From Halichondria panicea (taxonomy: Eukaryota > Porifera > Demospongiae > Suberitida > Halichondriidae): a stretch of 64,000 bases of DNA. Position numbers and translations under genes: made by a program. The DNA is taken from positions 3,534,001 to 3,598,000 of the forward strand of contig NC_087381.1 in the NCBI RefSeq assembly GCF_963675165.1, read 5' to 3'. Within the stretch, counting starts at the first letter, position 1. Every line of letters begins with the position of its first letter. The notes beneath the pieces were generated by a model. The model was not told the DNA's origin and did not search any database. It saw nothing but the letters and a program-made list of their open reading frames with translations. Below are positions 1 to 12,500 of this stretch, in pieces.

Positions 1-94
1 TCGTCCAGCTCGCACAAATTTCAATTTCTGTTGCTACGCACCAAACCTAGCTTTTTATAACCATGCCTCTCGAGCATGCGCAATGAAGTCCAAG

Positions 95-240
95 TTAGAT
101 AGACCACACCCACTCGTAGAATATGCGTCTTAGTAACCACCTTGGTTACGGTTAAATTCCCTCGGCTTTGCACCTCGGGCTAACCGCAACCGCGGAGGTT
201 ACGTAGACGCATATTCTACTCTTAGGTGTAGTCTATCCTA
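95..240. repeat. Inverted-repeat element (MITE-like)
   Basis: The arms near 96-132 and 203-239 are imperfect inverted copies sharing AGAATATGCGTCT and its complement, with a short GC-rich centre. No coding potential. It lies in the intron upstream of the first visible sushi exon. Confidence 0.7.
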
Positions 241-362
241 TACATCACATGCACTCTTTAGAATCCATTGTCTGTCTTTATGCTGTAAATTTGACGAAAC
301 ATGCACAAAATGTTCAGCTTCACAACTGCTTATTGCTTTTCACTAAACTTGTTCATGCATAG

Positions 363-3300
363 CAACCTGTCCCTCGTTGACTGCCCCTACTAATGGTGGC
401 ATCTCGTATGACCAGGCTTCTCTGGTCAATGGGGAGTATGGTGTTGGCGTGGTAGCCACGTTCTTTTGTGATAATAATTTTGATCTGTCTGGATCTGCCA
501 CCAGAACGTGCTTGGGGAACCACACCTGGGACAATAGCAACTCAACATGCCAAGGTATATAAGTACAGTATTGAAGAGGAGTGATTTATTGCATTTTGTT
601 GCATTGCCAATGTCAAGGTGACATGACATAGTTGTACATCCACCTAATCGAATAATTTATTGCATTTACATGCAGTACGTGGTTCATTGTCTATCTCCAT
701 GCTGTAAATTTGATGAAAGATGCACAAAATGACCAGCTTCACAGCTGCTTACTGCTTTACTAAACTTGTTCATGCATAATTATAGCAACTTGTCCCCCGT
801 TGACTGCCCCTGCTGATGGTGACATCTCATATGACGTCCCGGCTGCTCTGCCCAATGGGGAGTATGGTGTTGGCGTGGTAGCCACGTTCTTTTGTGACAA
901 TAACTTCGATCTGTCTGGATCTGCCACCAGAATGTGCCTGGGGAACCACACCTGGGACAATAGCGACTCAAGATGCCAAGGTAAGTACAGTCTTGAAATG
1001 CTAATGTGAATATTATTGCCTAGGACAGTAAGTGCATGGTTCACTGGTTAATATTCATTGTCTTCCTTCATCCTGTAAATTGACAAAACGTGCACCAGCT
1101 TCACAGCTGCTTACTGCTTCACTAGACTTTTTTTCATGCATGCATAGCAACCTGTCCTCCGTTGACTGCCCCTGCTGATGGTGGCATCTCATACGACGTC
1201 CCGGTTGCTCTACCCAATGGGGAGTATGGTGTTGGCGTGGTAGCCACGTTCTTTTGTGACAATAACTTCGATCTGTCCGGATCTGCCACCAGAACGTGCC
1301 TGGGGAACCACACCTGGGACAATAGCGACTCAACATGCCAAGGTAAGTACAGTCTAATGTGAACATTATTTTTTGCATTGCCTATGACAGGGTGACATGA
1401 CATAGTCATACATCCACCTATACAATTATAGCAATTTCTGATCGCCCTGATGTGTCATTAATTTGTTTGACTGCATGCATGTACGTACAGTAAGTGGTAC
1501 TGGTTAAAATCCAGTCTGTCTTCATGCTGTAAATCTGAAAAAACGTTCACAAAATGTTCAGCTTCACAGCTGCTTACTGCTTCATTAACTTGTTCATGCA
1601 TAGCAACCTGTCCCCCATTGACTGCCCCTGCTGACGGTGACATCTCTTATGACGTCCCGGCTGCTCTACCCAATGGAGAGTATGGTGTTGGCGTGGTAGC
1701 CACGTTCTTTTGTGACAATAACTTCGATCTGTCCGGATCTGCCACCAGAACGTGTCTAGGGAACCACACCTGGGACAATAGCGACTCAACATGCCAAGGT
1801 AAGTACAGTCTTGAAATGCTAATGTTTATTTGCATTGCCTATGACAGGGTGATATGACATAGTCATACATCCACCTATACAATTATAGCAATTTCTGAAC
1901 GTCCTGATGTGTTATTAATTTGTATGACTGCATGGTTCACTGGTTAATATCCATTGTCTGCCTTCATCCTGTAAATTGACAAAATGTGCATCAGCTTCAC
2001 AGCTGCTTACTGCTTCACTAGACTTTTTTTTATGCATGCATAGCAACCTGTCCTCTGTTGACTTCCCCTGCTGATGGTGGCATCTCATACGACGTCCCGG
2101 TTGCTCTACCCAATGGGGAGTATGGTGTTGGCGTTGTAGCCACGTTCTTTTGTGACAATAACTTCGATCTGTCCGGATCTGCCACCAGAACGTGCCTGGG
2201 GAACCACACCTGGGACAATAGCGACTCAACATGCCAAGGTAAGTACAGTCTAATGTGAACATTATTATTTGCATTGCCTATGACAGGGTGATATGACATA
2301 GTCATACATCCACCTATACAATTATAGCAATTTCTGATCGTCCTGATGTGTTAATTTGTATGACTGCATGCACGTACAGTAAGTCCATGGTTCACTGGTT
2401 AATATCCATTGTCTGCCTTCATCCTGTAAATTGACAAAACGTGCATCAGCTTCATAGCTGCTTACTGCTTCATTAGACTTTGTTCATGCATGCATAGCAA
2501 CCTGTCCTCCGTTGACTGCCCCTGCTGATGGTGGTATCTCGTATGACCAGGCTTCTTTGGCCAATGGGGAGTATGGTGTTGGCGTGGTAGCCACATTCTC
2601 TTGTGACAATAACTTCGATCTGTCCGGATTTGCTACCAGAACGTGCCTGGGGAACCACACCTGGGACAATAGCGACTCAACATGCCAAGGTAAGTACAGT
2701 CTAATGTGAACATTATTATTTACATTGCCTATGACAGGGTGATATGACATAGTCATACATCCACCTATACAATTATAGCAATTTCTGAACGTCCTGATGT
2801 GTTATTAATTTGTATGACTGCATGGTTCACTGGTTAATATCCATTGTCTGCCTTCATTCTGTAAATTGACAAAACGTGCATCAGCTTCATAGCTGCTTAC
2901 TGCTTCACTAGACTTTGTTCATGCATGCATAGTAACCTGTCCTCCGTTGACTGCCCCTGCTGATGGTGGTATCTCGTATGACCAGGCTGCTCTGCCAAAT
3001 GGGGAGTATGGTGTTGGCGTGAGAGCCACATTCTCTTGTGACAATAACTTCGATCTGTCCGGATCTGCCACCAGAACGTGCTTGGAGAACCACGCCTGGG
3101 ATAATAGCGACTCAACATGCCAAGGTAAGTAGTAGTACAGTCTTGAAATGGTACTGTGAACATTATTTATTTGTGAACATTATTTATTTGTATGACAGGG
3201 GGGCATACATAGTCATACATCCACCTATAGCAATTTCTGATCGTCCTGATGTGTCATTAATCTGCATGACTGCATGCATGCACATACATTAAGTGGTTCA

Positions 3301-3572
3301 CTGGTTAATAATATCCATTGTCTGTCTTCGTGCACAAAATGTTCAGCTTCACAGCTGCTTACTGCTTTGTTCATGCATAGCAACCTGCCCCCCATTGACT
3401 TCTCCTGCTGACGGTGACATCTCGTATGACCCGGCTGCTCTGCCTAATGGGGAGTATGGTGTTGGCGCAGTAGCCACATTCTCTTGTGACAATAACTTCG
3501 ATCTGTCCGGATCTGCCACCAGAACGTGCTTGGGGAACCACACCTGGGACAATAGCGACTCAACATGCCAAG
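363..3572 (+). repeat. Tandem array of eight near-identical sushi (CCP) exons
   Basis: Exons at 363-554, 786-980, 1148-1342, 1604-1798, 2044-2238, 2498-2689, 2933-3124 and 3381-3572 each encode one CCP/sushi domain of 64-65 residues and are phase 1-1. The core reads NGEYGVG, then ATF(F/S)CDNNFDLSG, ending TWDNS(D/N)S(T/R)CQG. The four Cys pattern and the Trp before the last Cys are kept. An NHT N-glycosylation site is present in all except copy 7 (NHA). The introns are also alike (each ends near TTCATGCATAG), so the duplicated unit is exon plus intron, about 360-455 bp. Alternative length variants have two (DQ) or three (DVP) codons after ISY. Copies 3 and 5 are the closest pair, as are 2 and 4. 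Confidence 0.95.
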
Positions 3573-6500
3573 GTATAAGTACATGCAGTCTTGAACTAGC
3601 AATGTAAATGATTTGTTGCATTACCAATGTCAAGGTGAAATAACTTAGTTGTATCCACCTATAACTAATTTTCTATCCTCCTGATGTGGCATTAATTACC
3701 CCGTGCGTATGCAGCGCACAGTAGAGGTAGAGTGATTGGTGTGTGTGTGTGCATGTGGACACAAAATGAGCTGTTTGTGCAAACTAGATACTTTCATGAA
3801 CTGCTTTAACTTCTAATGAGACGGTAGTTGCAAAATAATAGGACAGTGGCGGATCTATAGGATTCTTTCAGGGGGGTTCCCGTGGCAAGACAGGCCTCAA
3901 GCGGGGCGGACTCTGCTAAAATAAAAGGTCATCACTTCTATGGAACAGTACAGTCAGCGTGCGTATTACAACATTAGTCATAATTGTAGGTGCCAACCTC
4001 CTAAGAAAAATTTACGGGACAAAAAAATCGAGCAGGTTTAGCCCCATTTTGTAAAGACATTTATTATTAGCAGTTGCCACAAAACTGCAAAACATGTTTG
4101 ATCGTAGTGATAGACAGACTTAACTTTTGGCGTCGATCAACAATCATGTCGATTATAACCCACTCTTCAAGTTTCCCTGTGATTCTGGATTCCACCTGCA
4201 TGCAAAATTAATTAATGCAAAAATGTCATCATGATAAGTGTGTATAAAAGCAGCTTTATGTTGTGTAGCTTCGGCACCACCTCTGTGGTGCTTTCATTAT
4301 GTTAGCTATTCAAGAATGTTGTGCCAATTTGAAAGACAACCTCAGATCCCCTTGCAGGCACTTTAATATGTGCGCACACGCATATCAGCCCCCCCCCTTC
4401 TAAGCTCTTTGTACTATCCACTCTCTACTCTTTTCCTACACCACTGCTATGAGTGTCAACATATTCACATTTCAATTGCTAGCTATTAGTCTGTGTGATA
4501 GACCATGCAAGTACACACCTCTGGTACACCACTCTCCATGCATCTCATGTCTGTGGATTAGGCCTTACTGCAACCTTATATAGCTAGATCTGTACTAGTA
4601 CAGGCCAATTCTGCAAACTTAACAGAGACCACTCAAGTATATAGTTCTGCATGCATGTAGTCCATGTTTACATGTAGTTGGGCGTAGCCCAACCGTCCCT
4701 GACGGGAGGTCAGGTTTCAAGCCTATGTCAGGATTTGTCTTTCTGGATTATGTAACACGCTGATAGCAGCGACAAAAATCCAGAAGTGACACATCACTAG
4801 TAATTATCATTCTGAAGTGGGTGTTAACCAATTTTACCTTGCTTGCGGTTGCGCAACCGGACGTGACAGAGACCACATTAGAAAAGCTGCAACCATATTG
4901 CAGCTCAAGACAAATCCTTACACAGGCATGAAACCCGACATCCCGTCAGGGGCGGTCGGGCCACGCCCAACTAGTTTACATGTAGACTCGTAAACCACTC
5001 CTTTTTCTCTGATTGGACGGAGGCGGTCTAATCAGAGAAAAAGGAGTGGCTTGCAAGTCTAGTTTACATGTGGGTTAACAATTGTGTTCACCCCATTGTT
5101 GTGTGTGTGTTGCAAAGGTGTTTAAAACTGCTGTAACTTACTTTCCTCTTTTTTGTATCCAGTTGCAGCATGTCTGGGTCTCAATCTCCAGAATGGCATT
5201 GTGCAGTACTCCAATGATACTCAAGCTGAACCGTTTGATGAGGGTACGGAAGCACAATTCTCCTGTAATGAAGGCTACTCTCTCTTAAACGATAGTACTC
5301 TTGTGTGTGTCAATATCAGTGGACTTCTAACCTGGAGTAATGATCCTTCAATTTGCCAGCGTAAGACTTAAGTTTTTGTATGCCTTATTTTATTAACATT
5401 ATATATATATACCTTATGTAATACCAGGAGCACATGGGGAGCGCGCGTCTTACTATGACAAAATTATTATGGCAATGTTTGTACACAGTAGAACGATATC
5501 AAAACTGAGTAGTAAGATGCTCCATCTCCTCACGTACGTACTCCTGGTAATACTGCAATCTACTCTCACGTAATTTATCCTATACTAGAGCTATGGTTAT
5601 ATATATGTTTTGTATAACAAAGGGTTGAAGTAGACAACCAATCAGTGAACACACTCTTTCTTTGCTGTGCAGGTATCACATGTGATCCACCCATTCTGGA
5701 TCATGGAATGATTCGATACACTGCGGGCACAACGGCACCATATGATTATGGTACAATAGCTACTTTTTCTTGTAATGATGGCTTCGCCTTAGTTGGAAGT
5801 ACTGCCAGAACCTGCAGTGGAAGTGGACAAAGCGTGAAAGGAGTTTGGAACGAAAGCATCCCATATTGTAAGCTGCTGAGTCTTGCAGCCTCCAAAGATG
5901 TATGCATCCATGTGTTATTATGAGGCTTTTGTTTGCAAATTCATACTTAGCATGCTGCCAATCTTAATTTCAGGTGATGCTGGAGAGTGCACTTTTGCTG
6001 GAAATGAATTTCCATTTGTCAATGTGACAACTTTTCCAAACTTTCAGACACTCAATAAATCAGAAGACGTGACATCTGAACCTATCACTATACCGGACAA
6101 ATTAGTGTTTGGAGACAGAATAGTCGACACTGCATACGTGAGTTACAAATATATTGTTAGGGTTGATAAATTATGCTAGCATAATTTTGATCATAATTAG
6201 TACATTTTTTTTGGTTAGAATCATGATTTTAGAATAATAGGCAGGTTTTACAGAAATACAGGTCAGTACGAGTCATAGTATAGTACGAGTCATATAGTAT
6301 AAACATTTGGAAGTACTGCATGGTGCATGGTTAATTATCTTCTATATATATCATAGTGTATAATATAGATAGTTATGATTGTGGCAAGTTTAATGTTACT
6401 TGTGCGACGACATGATATGTGGTCTATATGTTGTGCTTTGGAGAAATAATCGGTGGGAATAATAGGTGATTTGAAAAGAATAATAGCCAATTTGAAAGAA

Positions 6501-9500
6501 TATATAATAGGTTGTTTACTTGAGCATGAAGGAATAGCATAATAGGTAATATCTCGATCATAATAATTATACCAACCCCTATAATTATATTGTCTTGTTG
6601 CAGTATTCACAGTATAAAGCTTTTAATTTTTGTTTCAGGTAAATGAAAATGGGGCTATCTCGTTTGATCAATCCTGGATGTTTTCTTCGCCTAAACGTTT
6701 TCCAACTGAAATACAGTCGATCGCGAATCGCTTGGTTGTAGCACCCTTTTGGAGTGACAATGATATTCGAAAAGAAGGGTCAGTAAAATTTGCTACCTAC
6801 TCCACTGAAGAAGAGGGCACTAACCCTTTGGGAGCTGAACTTATGGCAAACCTCACCAGGTATATTCGCAGTCTCGGTGACGAAGTGGACTTTGAGGGCA
6901 GGTGGTTTCTCGTTGCTCATTGGGATAGGGTACACCCTAGCCCACATGGTGGAGAAAGTACTAATGGAATTCATCAGTCCGATCTGGATTTGGTGAGTTG
7001 ATTTTATAATAACTGTCAAATTAGCCCCGTTTACATGAGGCCTTTAATCCGGGTTGGAATCTGGATTAAACTTAACCGCGTTCGTGTAACCGGGCCTTAT
7101 CCGGGTTCTAATATGGATTAGCCAACCCACCTCTGGATGTGGTTCAGATTGTATCAGAAGCAGTTTTGCTGTGAGTAAGCACAATAGAGTACTAATTCTG
7201 AGATGTTGTAAATGCATGTTTTTGTGGGTGTTCCTAGAGTAAGCCTGTAGCTTCCTACAGTATCAGCCAATTTTTGCAAATGCAATATTAGTGGTCATAA
7301 ATTTACTCTGCCCACTACTCAGAAAAGTCTGTGGATTCAATCCTGATTCGAATTCGACCCGGATTAGGTGTCGTGCCGTTATAGTTTTTAGCGCCCGCCC
7401 CTCTAGTTCGCCTAACAGGTACTAAGCTTGGGTATGGAGAGGGTGGTTGTGGTGCCTGTACAGTAATGCTATCCTGGTGTCAGGAGGGCCTGGTTACAAA
7501 TGCTGCTGTCAACGCTTTCTGTAAAGGATAAGAGCCGCTACTGTGTATTTGTTTTAGCTATTTGTCCATATGGTTTTCCTACCATTGCCCTATATTATAC
7601 CATATTGCTATCCTTTTATCAGCGTATTAATTTTCAGGTGAACAATTATCAAGCCATCATTGTTAGTGGAGTGGTTCGTGCCTATGCTGTGTTCTCGTAC
7701 ATTTGTGGGGAGATGCAGTGGAGCTCCGTTGGTGCAAATGATTTAGCTGTAGTGGGATTCAATGCAGCTGGTCCATTTAATGGAGTTAATGATGAACTTT
7801 CATTCAAGAATTACCGGCTGTCTGGTCTGCCAAACGTTGGTGTGACTATTTCTTGTGAATACGAGCCAGTAACAAATCTGATCATTCGACTGCCATCAAC
7901 CGAAGCTCAAAGGAGAAAGTTGGAATGCATTCAACAATTAAAAAGAGACATGGATATTTTACAAGGTGAAACTACTTACACCGAATTGGCAGATATGCTA
8001 ACACAGTGCCCTTGCTCAAGAGATCAATGTCTTCAGGATGAAGCTCGTTTTATTAGGCAAGAAAGTATTACGGATCGTGAATGCTACATCACTACAAATC
8101 CTATTGAAATGCAGATTGGAGAGCAATATCTTACTATTACACAGCAGTGTTGCTACACCTCAAACAGGTGATTTTCTCACTAAACTGTCATAATGATATC
8201 CTTGTATGAATTAACATAATTATTTTACTGTCATATTTAGAGCTCTGTACAAAGATCCTACTGGATCACATGCTGGAACAATGCTTTTATTTCATCCAAT
8301 CAAAGACCCTGACAACTATAATCGTGTCGATAATGTGTTGAGAGAGACATGCTGCAGTAATAATCAAGGGTTTTGTGAACGCTTTCTTCAGCAAAGGATA
8401 GTTAACAACTGTGACAATTTTCAGGGTCCTAAAGTATGTAAGTAAATCTATATCTATATAGTAACTCTAGAACTCAAGACACGTCATTTATCCCCATGCA
8501 AGGCTTACTAGAGAAAGGGGTTGTTTTCAGTGCTTCTACATGATTATTCTGTATGAGCCTAAGTTTAGAGAAACTCTTGTTCTTGCCCAGTAAAATTAAT
8601 GGATAGATAATTGTGTTCTCTCTCTGCATGTAAGGAGAGATTCAATCTATTGCCGCCATGATGATTTAATTATGTAATTTTAGGTAGTGGTACTGGAGAC
8701 CCTCATTTCTGGACAATGGACCGAGTGTACCACACTTTCAATGGAAGGGGTGATTTTATCACCATGGAGATTGAATCTGAAGATGGTACAGAAATGGAAT
8801 TTGCTCTGCAAGCAAGGATGGCTAATGAGAGATTTTGGAGGGTCACCATTCAACGCGGAATTGCGTTCGGAAATGAAAAACTAGCATTCCATGTAAGTTT
8901 AAAAGGTGTAATACAGCATAATAATTAAGAACTGAAGAACCTCAGAAATTTAATAATGGTTCCATATAGAATTTAACTTGTCAATCATTGCTATCATAAT
9001 AATATTGTTCTTTGCACAACCACTTTTATCTGCAGTTTGGAATGCCTCCTGATGGATTTAAAGTGTATCAAACTAGACCAGGGCCTACTGAAGACATTAC
9101 TGATCAGTTGCAAAACGGACAACCTTGGCTACACAGTTCAAAAGATGCTCTGCTTACACGAAATGGCAACACTCTCAAAGCTCTAATGTTTGAAGCCGGG
9201 ATTGCTGTTGAAGGCAGTGTTAACTTATATAGCGATATTTACTACATGAATGTGAGGATGAAAGTTCCACCAACATATGGTAGTCGCCCGAGGGGATTTT
9301 ACGGTTCTCCAGACGGGAACAACAGAAACGATTTGTATGCAAGGAATGCAACGTCCCCTATTTTGCCACCGTATTCCGATCGCCAACTGTATCCATATTT
9401 GTTGACATGTAAGTGGATCAGTGTGTTGATAATTATTTTAGTAGATAGCATGCTGTATGTTGTGACCTGTATAATTATTATAACAACTGTAACTAGTGTT

Positions 9501-12500
9501 TTTAGAGGTTGTCTTTTAGTGCTAATAGTTACGAGTAACATTTCTTCGTACGGTAGGGAAGGTTCGTGATGAAGAGAGTCTGTTTTATGTTCCTGAGGTA
9601 CCCACTACACTGCCACCAGTTACCTTTGATGCACTCACTGACATGCCATCAAGTACTGAACCTCCAACTGAAGAAGAGTGGGTGCCAGTCTTTGTTGACG
9701 ATCTAGACTTTACTCCAGAGCAAAAAATGGTTTGTGGTGAAAACTTGCAGTGTCTTTTTGACTTGAACGTTACCGGTGAAATGGATATTGCAATGGAAAC
9801 TTTGAACCATGGCCAAGAAACTGAAGAAACCAGAGATACTATAGGTAAGTGACATTTTACACCACCTTAAGTTGTTTCTACAACATAATAATAGATCTAC
9901 TTCAGCACAGGAACCAATGCATTAATAATTCATTATTAAACCCTCTGATAGATAACTTTCCGCCGAATATCACGGCTGAAAGAATTCTCAGAGTGAATCT
10001 CGGAGAGGAATCGGTATTGCTGATCTCAGTGATAGATCCAGGAGATAACTTCACTTTGTCTCTCGAAGGAGGAGTTCCAGAAAATGCTACACTTGAAGAA
10101 CTTGAAATTGGTGAATATGGCTTTAGATGGACACTTCATCATATTACAGATCGAGTTTTGGAGTTTGTTGCAACTGACACGAGAGGTGCCAGTTCTACAT
10201 TCATGCCACGAGTTGAGCTGTGTTCTTGCGTGAATGGTGGAGAGTGTACTCTAAATGGAGTGGTGTCTGATTCTGCAACCATCACAATGAATTGTCTCTG
10301 CTTAGAAGGTGATTGCAATAGTTATACTAGTATATACTGTATTCTATAGTATTATGCTCAGAAGATAATTATGATTGCAATTAATACTTGTATTCGATTT
10401 GTAAAGAAGAATCATTGCATAACACCTGCATGTGTAGGGGTTGGTAGATTATGCTCGAGATATTACCTATTATTCTCCCTTTTATTCTTTTCAAATTGCC
10501 TACAAATCGCCTATTATTCTCACATTATTCCTCCAAAGCACAACATAGGCCTCATGTCGCCACACAAGTAACATGATTCAAACTATAAATAATTGCCAAG
10601 TAACTCTTATAGAATTGCAAGGAGATAATTCACCACCAGTATTTCCAAATGTTTATACTATGACTCGTACTGACCTGTATTTCTGTAAAACCTGCCTCAT
10701 AATTGTTATAATTGTTCCTATTATGCCAGTATAATTCTCCCCAAAAAATGTACCTATTATGCTCAAAATTATGCAAGCATAATCTACCAACCTCTACACC
10801 TGTGACAGTGCATGTTATGAAATGTAAAACCTGATCGCTATTTTTGTTAAGCTTATACTGGAGGGTTTTGTCAAGAGGATCGCGATGGATGTACTGAGAT
10901 CCAGTGCTTTGAAGGAGTTGAGTGTATCGACGTCCCTGCTCCCGGTGTGGGGGCTGAGTGTGGACCCTGCCCTGATGGGTTCACAGGGAACTCTCGGAAG
11001 TGTTACGGTTCGCCATCCAATAGATATAACAAGTGTATGTTTAATACTGCATGATTTCCGGTGTGTAGATATTGACGAATGCGCTCAGAACAGTACTATC
11101 TGCTCTCAAATCTGCATTAACACCCGAGGAAATTATTTCTGCTCTTGCTACAATGGGTTCCAACTCATTGAAGGAACCAATCAGTGTGAAGGTATAACCA
11201 TGCATGTATGTCTATATAATAATATTATTCATAGAAACTATTTTCTATGCATGCATGTGTATATATGTAATAATTATATCCTAGTTGCACATCCAATAGA
11301 GCCTTGTGCTTCATTTTATTCTTAGATGTTGACGAATGCAATGACATCAATGATTGTCAGCAAATCTGTGAAAACAACGAGGGCTCATATGTCTGCAGTT
11401 GTAAGGCAGGATTCACTCTTTCTGAAGACAACAGCACATGCAACGGTATAGGTGTATTTGTCTACTCTCCATGTATAATACACGAAAGTTGTACTGAAGA
11501 ATCTGATGAAGAATTCATATTGTCACTGCCAAGTGTTATTATAGTACTGGCAGGCTATATAGAGCATATTTTAATTACTTACAAAAATGTTTAAATTTGA
11601 GCATGTTATAATTATCACGTATGATTACTTTCCAAAGCTGATGAACCATGTGCTGGAGAATGCTCTTTTGGTTGTGCTGTTGTAAACGGTTCTGAACAGT
11701 GCTTCTGTCCCACTGGATATGAGTTAGCATTGTCTAACAAAACCGAGTGTGTGGGTGAGTGAATGTTTCAGCATTTAACACAATTATTCCCATCCATTGA
11801 GCTACATAAACTTTAAGCCACTTTTCAGATATTGACGAATGCGCATCTGCTAACGCTCCATGTGACCAGCTCTGCAACAATACTGGTGGATCATTTCACT
11901 GTGAATGCAATAGAGGTTACAGCTTAGCAGATAATGAAAGAACATGTGAAGGTATAATTATAATTATACAAATAAAGCGTTATTGCTTATTGTGCTGCTA
12001 TAGATGTTGATGAATGTTTTGAGGCTGCTCTAAGAGATGAAGAAGTTTGTGGAAGAAATGGTCAATGTCTGAACAAAGAAGGGTCATTTGAGTGTGCTTG
12101 TGTCACTGGTTTTGTTTGGATGAATGAAGCCTGCCAACGTGAGTTGAACCTTTCGTACTAAGTATGAGCGTATCATTTGTCATCAGCATAATTATTACTA
12201 CACAGTATGTTATAATTATGAGATGCATCATCGTATTTTAGTGTCAGAAATGTATGTCATTTCTACATCAAATTTCAAAAGATGCGTTTCATTTAACATG
12301 TTTTATGTTACTGTAGCGAATATGTTTTTACTGTGCACAGGTATTTCCTGTGATAAGCTTGGTCTCAACAATGGAGTGATTTTATATACACCTGACTCTG
12401 CAACACCGTATGTTACCGGTACCATTGCAACTCATAAGTGTGCTGAGGGATTTGCTCTGATTGGTGAATCAATGAGAACCTGTGAACTGACCAATGTCAC

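Larger units (their letters stand above)
3573..5162 (+). other. 1.6-kb intron with transposon debris
   Basis: This intron separates the recent CCP array from the older CCP9. It holds a hAT-like left end near 3844 (CAGTGGCGGATC, then a run of G), part of a repeat seen again near 28.6 and 29.3 kb (4110-4310), and two complete inverted-repeat elements annotated separately. I see no coding exon in it. Confidence 0.7.
5974..8437 (+). other. NIDO1 and AMOP1 domains of the giant gene
   Basis: Exons 5974-6137, 6639-6992, 7638-8167 and 8241-8437, with phases 1-0, 0-0, 0-2 and 2-1. The NIDO part has the typical order: [10 protein letters not shown], then [13 protein letters not shown], then [10 protein letters not shown], then [11 protein letters not shown] and [15 protein letters not shown] follows with a CPC pair, QQCCYTS and [14 protein letters not shown]. 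The two double-Cys motifs and the closing Cys are as expected for AMOP. NIDO is thought to mediate extracellular interactions; the partner is unknown. Confidence 0.9.

Noticed and set aside
426-3633. Repeated minus-strand frames of 60-119 residues over the sushi array
   Set aside because: They mirror the eight duplicated exons on the opposite strand, cross splice sites and have no family features.
12223-12340. A separate gene start (ATG at 12223) that would split the giant gene in two
   Set aside because: The peptide before CCP11 is an AT-rich intron tail, and both the preceding EGF donor (12139) and the 12341 acceptor are phase 1, as in the rest of the gene.
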